33,698 nt of DNA, from contig NZ_SIJL01000013.1 of NCBI RefSeq assembly GCF_004307015.1, forward strand, positions 1 through 33,698. The letters run 5' to 3'. This document shows positions 23,140 to 29,121 of this stretch, piece after piece; position 1 is the stretch's first letter; each line of letters opens with the position of its first letter. The position numbers and the translations under genes are program-made. The notes beneath the pieces are model-generated. The model saw only the letters and a program-made list of their open reading frames with translations, made no database searches and was not told where the DNA came from. The DNA comes from Thermus thermamylovorans. GTDB taxonomy: Bacteria; Deinococcota; Deinococci; Deinococcales; Thermaceae.

Positions 23140-23846
23140 GGAGGTCCTCCGGCTTCTCCTTGGTGGAGTTACTGGTGGCCCTAGGCCTCCTGGCGGCCCT
23201 GCTGGCCCTTGCCTTGCGCTACTTCACCAGCACCGCGGAGCTGGCCCGGGAAACCCAGGCCCGGAGCGAACTCCAGGACCGGGTGCGCATGGTGATGCAG
23301 GTGGTCACCGCCGACCTGCAAATGGCAGGGGCCACCCACTGGGTTTCCGGTGGCTCTTTTGCCCTTTACATCCTGCCCGCGGGCTCGGTGTTGGTGGGAA
23401 CGGACGGAGGGGTCAAGGACACCCTCAGCCTCTACTACGTAACCAGCCTACGAGAGCAAAGCCAGGCCTGCCGCCGGGTGGACTACAGCTTCCAGGGGGA
23501 CACCCTGTACCGCAGCGACGTGAACGCCACCCCCTCCTCGGGGAGCGACTGCACCCAGCCCAGTCCCTCCTTCCAGCCCCTGGCCGAGGGCATCCTGGCC
23601 CTGGACATCCGCTACCTTTGCAGCGACGGGGCGGAGGTGGACACCCCCGCGGACTGCGGTTCCGAGGCCTACCCCCGCTCCGCCCTGGTGGAGGCGGTGG
23701 GCTACTCCCTCACCCCCATGCGGGCGGCGGGGCCCGCCACCCTCACCACCGTTTCCGGCCAGGAGGTCACCTGCCCCCAGGGCAGGGCCTGCTACGCCCT
23801 GAGGCAGGAGGTGCTGATGCCCAACCTCAAGCCCCTTCCGGAATAG
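23136..23846 (+). CDS. PilW-type minor prepilin
   Basis: 236 residues from GTG 23136, which sits inside the previous stop (GTGA) with AGGAGGT five bases upstream; longer upstream readings of the frame are shadows of the preceding gene. Leader MRRSSG, then FSLVELLVALGLLAALLALA with Glu5, and a PilW-like domain with SELQDRVRMVMQVVTADLQMAG (the typical region after the helix), LAEGILALDIRYLC, and VEAVGYSLTPM. Six cysteines are visible in the globular part. It probably couples the small minor pilins to the tip protein ComZ, encoded 10 bases downstream. It may correspond to pilA3 of T. thermophilus by order. Confidence 0.89.
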   Translation: MRRSSGFSLVELLVALGLLAALLALALRYFTSTAELARETQARSELQDRVRMVMQVVTADLQMAGATHWVSGGSFALYILPAGSVLVGTDGGVKDTLSLYYVTSLREQSQACRRVDYSFQGDTLYRSDVNATPSSGSDCTQPSPSFQPLAEGILALDIRYLCSDGAEVDTPADCGSEAYPRSALVEAVGYSLTPMRAAGPATLTTVSGQEVTCPQGRACYALRQEVLMPNLKPLPE

Positions 23847-23856
23847 GAGGTAAGGT

Positions 23857-25716
23857 ATGCGGTCCCAAGGAATCGCCCTGGTGGTCACCCTGGCCCTTCT
23901 GGTCCTCATCGCCCTCCTGGCCTTCAGCACCTTCTTCAGGACGCAGATTGAGCTTTGGGTCACCCGTAACGACACCACCTCCGTGCAGGCCTTCTACGCC
24001 GCCGAGGCCGGCTTGCAGAAGTACAAGGCCGCCCTCTTCCAGCAGATCGCCTGGCGGGAGCAGGTGGGACACCCCGAGGAGGCCGGGGGCGGCAGCCCCG
24101 CCTGCTACTCCTCCACCATCGCCGGCTTTGACTGGGAACGGAACGGAAACTACAGCTACTTCCGAGGGGGAATCATGGAGCTGGCGGTGGCAGAACCGGT
24201 GTACGACGCCCAAGGCAACCCCATCGGCAGCTACACGGTCCAGCTACGCGAGATCGTCCAACCCGGGGGCAACAGGCGTTACCTCCTGGTCTCCCAGGGC
24301 ACCTCCTCCGGGGCGCGGGCCGCGGTACAGGCCGTCCTGGAACTGGACACCTCCGCCTACCTGGACTACGCCATCTTCGCCGGTACCGGCCAGGCCAACC
24401 GCTGGCTGAACGGCGGGGCCACCATCCGGGGGGGGATCTACATCACCGGCGACCCCAACAGGCCCAACGATTTCGTGATCGAAAGCAACGGCAACTTCAG
24501 CCTGCTCAACCACTACAACCTCAACACCGGCTACGGCAGCGCGCGGGACTACGTGGACCCCCAGTACCGCCAGGTAAACGACCTCTGCGCCAGCCTGCGG
24601 GTGCAGCACGGGCGCATCGCCGTGGGGGGCAGCACCCTGATCGGCGAGCCCGACAACCCGGTGAAGGGGGTCTTCGTGGGCCGGGGGGGGAACGACATCA
24701 CCGGGGTAGTAACGGACGTGTGCCAGAACAACCGCGGCGTCTGCGCCGAAGCCACGGGCCCCTTCGACCTCGCCAACCCTCCTCCCTTCCCCGAGCTCCG
24801 GGCCACCGGAAGCTCCTGGGAGAGGATCAAGCCCCCCGCTTGCCAAAGGCCTGGGACCAGCTACAGCAACTGGGCTAGCTGCCTGGTGGGGGAGGCCCAG
24901 CGCCGCGGGGTGCACATCCAGTTCGCCAGCAACGGCCAGCACGTCATCAGCTGGCCTAGCCTCGCTGACCTGCCCTTGGATAGCGTCATCGTGCCCCCTG
25001 ACCCCACCGCCTGCCGGGCCGCCCTGAACCAGAGCCGCTCAGGCCACACCCTCACCCTGGGCGGCAAGGCCGTGGACTGCAGCTACACCATCACCTACCC
25101 CACAGGCCAGGTGGTCCGGGGCGGGTTCCGCTACCTTCCCGGCACCGGCAACGCCCCCAACCTCCTGGAGGTTTTCGACCACGTGACCCTGGAGGGCTTT
25201 GACCTGGTCTTGAACCAGCAGCCCCGGGGCAACAACGAGGACACCACCCTCTACCGGGCCCGCACCTACACCCTGGTGGAGGGCGAGCGGCAGGTGACCC
25301 GCACCGCCACCCTGGCGGTGCTGCGCCAGGGCACCCAGGGGGGCAACCTGGACCTGAACGGCCGGCTCTACCCCAGCCTCGCAGCCCTGGCCGACGATCC
25401 CGAGGGCCAGACCACCTTCCCCCACCACGCCCTGGGCCTGGTGGCCGAGGGGAACGTCTACCAGCGGGCCAGCCAGGTGATGGCTCCCCTTTACGCGGGC
25501 GGGATCTTCCGCATCGTGAAGCAGAACGTCCTCTTTGGCTCGGTCATCACCCGGGAGTTCTGCACCACCAGCGCCGGGAACCAGGACGGGTGCGCCGCGG
25601 GCCAGAGCGCCGAGGTGGTCTACATCCGCATCCCCCGGGACAACCGCCCCCTGGCTATGCCTGCGCCCAGGGGGGGCAAGCCCGTCTTCCGCGTGCTCTC
25701 CTATGAGCGCCGCTAG
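23857..25716 (+). CDS. comZ: ComZ, large tip pilin for DNA uptake
   Basis: 619-residue pilin-like protein. The N-terminus MRSQG then IALVVTLALLVLIALLAFSTFF is a PilX/GspK-type class III signal lacking Glu5, as expected for a protein at the pilus tip. FYAAEAGLQKYKAALF continues the alpha-1 helix. The remainder is beta-rich, with repeating short strands (GGATIRGGIYITGD, VIESNGNFSLLN, GRIAVGGSTLIGEPDNPVKGVFVG, LLEVFDHVTLEGFDLVL). This fits the beta-solenoid insertion described for T. thermophilus ComZ, a proposed DNA receptor at the pilus tip. About ten cysteines suggest disulfide bonds. AGGAGGT lies five bases before the ATG. My recollection is that the HB27 protein is about 550 residues, so this one would be longer, presumably with extra solenoid turns. 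Confidence 0.88.
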   Translation: MRSQGIALVVTLALLVLIALLAFSTFFRTQIELWVTRNDTTSVQAFYAAEAGLQKYKAALFQQIAWREQVGHPEEAGGGSPACYSSTIAGFDWERNGNYSYFRGGIMELAVAEPVYDAQGNPIGSYTVQLREIVQPGGNRRYLLVSQGTSSGARAAVQAVLELDTSAYLDYAIFAGTGQANRWLNGGATIRGGIYITGDPNRPNDFVIESNGNFSLLNHYNLNTGYGSARDYVDPQYRQVNDLCASLRVQHGRIAVGGSTLIGEPDNPVKGVFVGRGGNDITGVVTDVCQNNRGVCAEATGPFDLANPPPFPELRATGSSWERIKPPACQRPGTSYSNWASCLVGEAQRRGVHIQFASNGQHVISWPSLADLPLDSVIVPPDPTACRAALNQSRSGHTLTLGGKAVDCSYTITYPTGQVVRGGFRYLPGTGNAPNLLEVFDHVTLEGFDLVLNQQPRGNNEDTTLYRARTYTLVEGERQVTRTATLAVLRQGTQGGNLDLNGRLYPSLAALADDPEGQTTFPHHALGLVAEGNVYQRASQVMAPLYAGGIFRIVKQNVLFGSVITREFCTTSAGNQDGCAAGQSAEVVYIRIPRDNRPLAMPAPRGGKPVFRVLSYERR

Positions 25717-25738
25717 CTTTCACACCCCTTTCACACCC
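25717..25738. repeat. 11-bp tandem repeat, two copies, after comZ
   Basis: CTTTCACACCC at 25717-25727 is repeated exactly at 25728-25738, starting one base after the comZ stop. Its role is unknown. It could be slippage or a protein-binding site upstream of the pilA4 promoter. Confidence 0.7.
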
Positions 25739-25758
25739 CCCTGCCATCCTGAGGCTGA

Positions 25759-25775
25759 CCCCCCAAAAGGGGGGG
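25759..25775 (+). terminator. Hairpin closing the comZ operon
   Basis: CCCCCC-AAAA-GGGGGGG forms a 6-bp stem with a 4-base loop, followed by GTTGACA rather than a long T-run. It directly abuts the pilA4 -35 box. It probably limits readthrough from the comZ operon into pilA4. Confidence 0.45.
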
Positions 25776-25805
25776 TTGACAGGGGCCAAGGGGAGCGCTG
25801 AGAAT
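25776..25805 (+). promoter_or_regulatory. pilA4 promoter with consensus -35
   Basis: A perfect TTGACA at 25776-25781, 18 bases, then GAGAAT at 25800-25805 (four of six matches to TATAAT). This is the best sigma-A-type promoter in the window and fits the need for high pilin expression. It implies an untranslated leader of about 130 bases, unlike the leaderless promoters elsewhere here. Confidence 0.55.
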
Positions 25806-25942
25806 ACAACCCAAGGGGAGGTGAGAGCGGGGTTAAAGAAAGGTAGGAAGTCGCGGTATAGGAGGCAGGTCGGCAATAGGCCCAAGGCACTCATGGCCGC
25901 GCAATAGATGAAGGCGCGGGAAAACCTTAAGGAGATAGAGGT

Positions 25943-26317
25943 ATGCGGAACGCAAAAGGTTTCACCCTGATTGAGCTCCTGATCGTCATCGCCATCATCG
26001 CCATCCTGGCGGCGGTGCTGATCCCCAACCTCATCGGGGCCCGCAGGCGGGCCTTCGACGCCGCCGCCCTGCAGTGCGCCCGGACGATCGCTTTGGTGGC
26101 GGAAGGCTCCAGGATAGAAAATGCCCAAACAGGCAGTTACCAATTTGACTCAAGTAGTGTGGGGGTTTTTGACCCAAAATCTTGTCAAGATGTAAACGTT
26201 GTCTCCGGGGCATATCCCGCGAGTGCGGCAGAGACTTTTACGATTCAAATCCGGCATAAACAGGGATTCAAAACATTTACAATTACAGGCGACTCCACGG
26301 GTGTAACAATCAAATAG
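25943..26317 (+). CDS. pilA4: Major type IV pilin PilA4
   Basis: 124-residue major pilin. Leader MRNAKG, then FTLIELLIVIAIIAILAAVLIPN with Glu5, the canonical pilin helix; the N-terminal part is nearly identical to T. thermophilus PilA4 as I remember it. Two cysteines (QCARTI and KSCQDV) probably close a loop in the short globular domain, and the C-terminus is GDSTGVTIK. GGAGATAGAGG precedes the ATG. Composition breaks inside the gene: up to about 26100 it is about 75% GC, and beyond about 45%, with codons unlike the neighbours. The C-terminal, surface-exposed half therefore looks replaced. Cleaved pilin subunits polymerise into the wide pilus used for adhesion and DNA uptake. The terminator at 26331 follows. 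Confidence 0.92.
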   Translation: MRNAKGFTLIELLIVIAIIAILAAVLIPNLIGARRRAFDAAALQCARTIALVAEGSRIENAQTGSYQFDSSSVGVFDPKSCQDVNVVSGAYPASAAETFTIQIRHKQGFKTFTITGDSTGVTIK

Positions 26318-26770
26318 GCAGCGGCCTACCCTTCAAGGCCTTGGGCAAGTGCCTGAGGCCTTGAAGCGTTTTTAGCACAAAGGAGGCCTAAGACCAAATA
26401 AGCACTGGGTTCATATTCGGCCATCAGAAACCACATCAACAAATACGGCAATAGAGCTACGAGGCCTAAGCGCAAAGCCCACTCTCCCCTGGCTAAAACG
26501 GACCAAACCAGGATAAGCAGGAAAAGAACAAGGCCAGGAACACCCCATTTAAGGGCGATCTCAAGCATAAAGTTGTGAGCCCGAAAAAGATAGATGCGAA
26601 GAACTTGGGTTTCTCCGTTGGCGTGCAGAATGAAGACAACAGGCCCTGGAGGTAGGATGTAATCTTTTGTATATCCTTCCCTTCCCAACTCTTCTCGGAC
26701 GAAGGCGGTTTTGTCTTCATGGGACAAATAACTAGCCCAGTAGGATTCGAAAACTCCTCCACCCCATCCT
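26100..26770. other. Low-GC block spanning the 3' parts of pilA4 and the facing ligase gene
   Basis: Sampled 60-base lines here count 43-50% GC (26101, 26161, 26221, 26401, 26521, 26641), against 77% in the line at 26041 and 72% in the line at 26821. The block covers the variable half of PilA4, the terminator, and about the last 150 codons of the Wzy/WaaL-like gene. Both reading frames are intact across both borders. Borders are approximate. Confidence 0.75.
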
Positions 26771-27666
26771 AACAGCGGCCGCTCGGCAATCCCACCAAGC
26801 GCTGCCTTCCAGAAGTAAAGGCGGGTAAAGAAGGTGTGGGCACTGGCCACCTCCCGGCCTCCACCGGGGTTGGCCAGGGCCACGGCTTTCCAGCCGGATG
26901 CTATCCCCATGGCGGCCACCAAGAGGACCACAAGCCCCTTGCGGGGGGCCTTCCAAAGCACAAGAAGCGCCGCCAAGGCAACGCCCCCCATCCCCGCCCG
27001 GTTGTAGGTGAGGCCCAGGGCAAAAGCGCTAAGCCCCAGAAGCACAAGGAGAGGCCAAGCCTTCCCCTTGCCCTGCAGGTACAGCCCCGCCGCCACCCCG
27101 AAGCCCAGGACGAAGTAGGCCGCCAGGTGCCCTTTGCCGGGAAAGGTCACCAGGGGCAGGCTTCCTGGGCTTGCCGGGTAGTAAAGACCCCGCTGGGTGA
27201 GCACCTCCAGCCCCGCTCCCAGGGCCAGGAGGGAGGCTCCCCCCACAACCGCCCAGGCCACCCGCTCCCCTAGGCCAGGGTCGGCAAGGGCCCTCAGGTA
27301 GCCCAAGACCAACACCCCCACCATCATCAGGCTCCAGATGAGCCCATCGCCCCCGTGCGCCAGGGAACCGGTGAGGGCCACCTCGGGCTGGGGGGAAAAA
27401 GCGGTAGACAAGCCCATCCAGAAGGCTAGAAGCAAGGCCAGGACAAGGGGCGGGTGCCGCCGCAAGAAGGCGGGCATCCGGGTGAGGTCCCTCAGGTGCA
27501 ACTGGGGGTGAGCGGTCAACTCCAAGAAGAGGCCCAACAGCAGGGCCCCGAGAACGAAAAAGTGCTTGGCCCGCACCACCCCCTCCAAGGAAGGGGTGAA
27601 AGGCCAAACCACAAAGGGATACACCAGGGCAAAGGCAGGCCAAAACCAGGTCCGAACCGCTGACAT
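26326..27666 (-). CDS. O-antigen ligase/polymerase family (Wzy_C, WaaL-like) membrane protein
   Basis: 446 residues with about 10-12 membrane segments, of the family containing O-antigen ligase WaaL, Wzy polymerases and the pilin/protein O-glycosyltransferases PglL and PilO. A family arginine motif is at LTYNRAGMGGVAL, and a large periplasmic loop (about 285-360, with LGWGGGVFESYW) ends in FRAHNFMLEIALKWGVPG, whose His-Asn matches the catalytic HN of the family. Sequence alone cannot separate ligase, polymerase and protein glycosyltransferase. The tail-to-tail position with the major pilin makes pilin glycosylation worth testing. The N-terminal two thirds are about 70% GC and the last 150 codons about 47%. 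ATG 27666 is set by TAGAAT six bases upstream. Confidence 0.85.
   Translation of the reverse strand: MSAVRTWFWPAFALVYPFVVWPFTPSLEGVVRAKHFFVLGALLLGLFLELTAHPQLHLRDLTRMPAFLRRHPPLVLALLLAFWMGLSTAFSPQPEVALTGSLAHGGDGLIWSLMMVGVLVLGYLRALADPGLGERVAWAVVGGASLLALGAGLEVLTQRGLYYPASPGSLPLVTFPGKGHLAAYFVLGFGVAAGLYLQGKGKAWPLLVLLGLSAFALGLTYNRAGMGGVALAALLVLWKAPRKGLVVLLVAAMGIASGWKAVALANPGGGREVASAHTFFTRLYFWKAALGGIAERPLLGWGGGVFESYWASYLSHEDKTAFVREELGREGYTKDYILPPGPVVFILHANGETQVLRIYLFRAHNFMLEIALKWGVPGLVLFLLILVWSVLARGEWALRLGLVALLPYLLMWFLMAEYEPSAYLVLGLLCAKNASRPQALAQGLEG
26331..26373 (+). terminator. Rho-independent terminator of pilA4, inside the ligase coding region
   Basis: A perfect 11-bp stem, CTTCAAGGCCT (26331-26341) and AGGCCTTGAAG (26356-26366), with a 14-base loop, is followed by CG and TTTTT (26369-26373). 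Its direction suits pilA4, whose stop is 14 bases upstream. The same bases encode the C-terminal residues of the convergent Wzy/WaaL-like protein. Confidence 0.85.
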
Positions 27667-27672
27667 GGGGGC

Positions 27673-27678
27673 ATTCTA
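27673..27678 (-). promoter_or_regulatory. -10 box of the Wzy/WaaL-like gene (leaderless type)
   Basis: Minus-strand TAGAAT is six bases before the ATG at 27666. It has the same hexamer and spacing as the acyP box. Confidence 0.55.
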
Positions 27679-27776
27679 ACCCAAAGGGGCGCTCCCAACT
27701 CAGGAGGACTGGGGTCCGCCGTCCTTGCCCAACCCCACCAGCCAAAGAGCTGTTCGAAGGGGGCCAGGGGCTTGGG

Positions 27777-27782
27777 TATGAT
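27777..27782 (+). promoter_or_regulatory. Candidate -10 box of the glycan operon
   Basis: TATGAT ends 13 bases before ATG 27796, implying a leader of a few bases. If real, it excludes the upstream in-frame starts TTG 27772 and ATG 27778/27781. Confidence 0.4.
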
Positions 27783-27795
27783 GAACCCAACCGGT

Positions 27796-29121
27796 ATGGA
27801 CACCCTTCGGGAACGCCACGCCACAGTAAGGACCCGCCCCCTGCCGGGCCTCACCGCCCTCGCCCTCCTCCTCGCCGACCTCCTGGCCCTCCTCCTGGCT
27901 TGGGGCCTGGCCCTCCTCTTCCGGGCGGCCACGGGGGGAAGCATCGATCCCCTCCTCTACCTGCGCCTCCTCCCCGCCCTCCTGGGGTTTCCCCTCCTCT
28001 TCGGGGCCTTCGGGCTCTACCCCGCCTTGGGCCTGCACCCGGCGCAGGAACTCCGGCGCCTGGCCACCGCCACCGCCTTGGGCTTCCTCCTCCTGGCCAC
28101 CGGGGCCTTCCTCTCCAAGTCGGGGCCCCTTTACTCCCGGCTCTCCTTCCTCCTGGCCTTCGCCCTGGCCCTCCTTTTCCTCCCCCTGGGGCGGGCCCTC
28201 CTCCGCCACCTCTTCGCCCGGAAGGCCTGGTGGGGGGGCGGGGTGGTGGTGGCCGGGGAGGGCAAGGAGGCCCTGGCGAGGCTCCTTCAGGAGGCTCCCC
28301 TCCTGGGCCTGAAGCCCGTCTCCCGCCCGGAAGGGGCCTACGCCCTCCTGGTGGCGGGAAGCCTCTCCGGGGAGGAGGCCTTGGCCCTCCTCCACCGCTT
28401 CCCCAGGGTGCTGGTGGTGCCCTCAGGGCCGCACGGCCTCCTCTGGGCGGAGGTGCGGGACCTGGGGGGGGTGGGGGCCCTCGAGGTGCGCCAGAACCTC
28501 CTCCTGCCCGGAAACCTCCTCCTCAAGCGGGCCCTGGACCTGGTGGGCGGGGTACTCCTCCTGGTGCCCTTCCTCCTCCTCTACCCCGTGGTGGCCCTCC
28601 TCCTCTGGCGGGAAGACCCTGGGCCCGTCCTCTACCGCCACCTGCGGGTGGGCCAGGGGGGAAGGCGGTTCTACGCCCTCAAGTTCCGCACCATGCGCCA
28701 AGACGGGGAGGAGGTGTTGCGGCGCTACCTGGAGGCCAACCCGGAGGCCCAGGCGGAGTGGGCGCGGGACAGGAAGCTCCGGGAAGACCCCAGGGTGCTG
28801 CGGGTGGGCAAGTGGCTCAGGCGCCTCTCCCTGGACGAGCTTCCCCAAGCCCTGAACGTCCTCAAGGGGGAGATGAGCCTGGTGGGGCCGAGGCCGGTGA
28901 CGGAGGAGGAGCTTGAGCGCTACGGAGAAGCCCTGGAGCTTTACCTGAGGGTGAAGCCCGGCCTCACGGGCCTCTGGCAGGTTTCCGGCAGGAACGGGGT
29001 GCCCTACGAGCGGCGGGTGGCCCTGGACCGCTACTACGTGCAGAACTGGTCGGTGTGGCTGGACCTGTACCTGCTGGCCCGCACCTTTTACACTCTGCTA
29101 AAACGAGAAGGCGCTTGGTGA
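27796..29121 (+). CDS. WbaP/WcaJ-type initiating sugar-phosphate transferase
   Basis: About 441 residues. It starts glycan repeat synthesis by moving a sugar-1-phosphate onto undecaprenyl phosphate at the inner membrane. The N-terminal third has four or five membrane helices (LTALALLLADLLALLLAWGL onwards) and a central variable domain. The C-terminal catalytic domain begins at LLKRALDLVGGVLLLVPFLL. It contains PGPVLYRHLRVGQGGRRFYALKFRTM, LRRLSLDELPQALNVLKGEM, SLVGPRPV and PGLTGLWQVSGRN, all hallmarks of the polyprenyl-glycosylphosphotransferase family. The start is uncertain: TTG 27772, ATG 27778 and ATG 27781 are in frame, but 27796 is preferred because of the -10 box. First gene of the glycan operon, with normal high GC, and followed after 15 bases by wzx. 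The sugar is probably a hexose phosphate, identity unknown. Confidence 0.9.
   Translation: MDTLRERHATVRTRPLPGLTALALLLADLLALLLAWGLALLFRAATGGSIDPLLYLRLLPALLGFPLLFGAFGLYPALGLHPAQELRRLATATALGFLLLATGAFLSKSGPLYSRLSFLLAFALALLFLPLGRALLRHLFARKAWWGGGVVVAGEGKEALARLLQEAPLLGLKPVSRPEGAYALLVAGSLSGEEALALLHRFPRVLVVPSGPHGLLWAEVRDLGGVGALEVRQNLLLPGNLLLKRALDLVGGVLLLVPFLLLYPVVALLLWREDPGPVLYRHLRVGQGGRRFYALKFRTMRQDGEEVLRRYLEANPEAQAEWARDRKLREDPRVLRVGKWLRRLSLDELPQALNVLKGEMSLVGPRPVTEEELERYGEALELYLRVKPGLTGLWQVSGRNGVPYERRVALDRYYVQNWSVWLDLYLLARTFYTLLKREGAW

Noticed and set aside
25908-25970. 20-codon upstream frame (MKARENLKEIEVCGTQKVSP) overlapping the pilA4 start
   Set aside because: No ribosome-binding site before its ATG and no conservation evidence available. 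It may be chance in the leader.
26100-26770. Low-GC block as an IS element or transposon remnant
   Set aside because: No transposase frame, terminal inverted repeats or target duplications were seen, and both host genes stay in frame across the borders.
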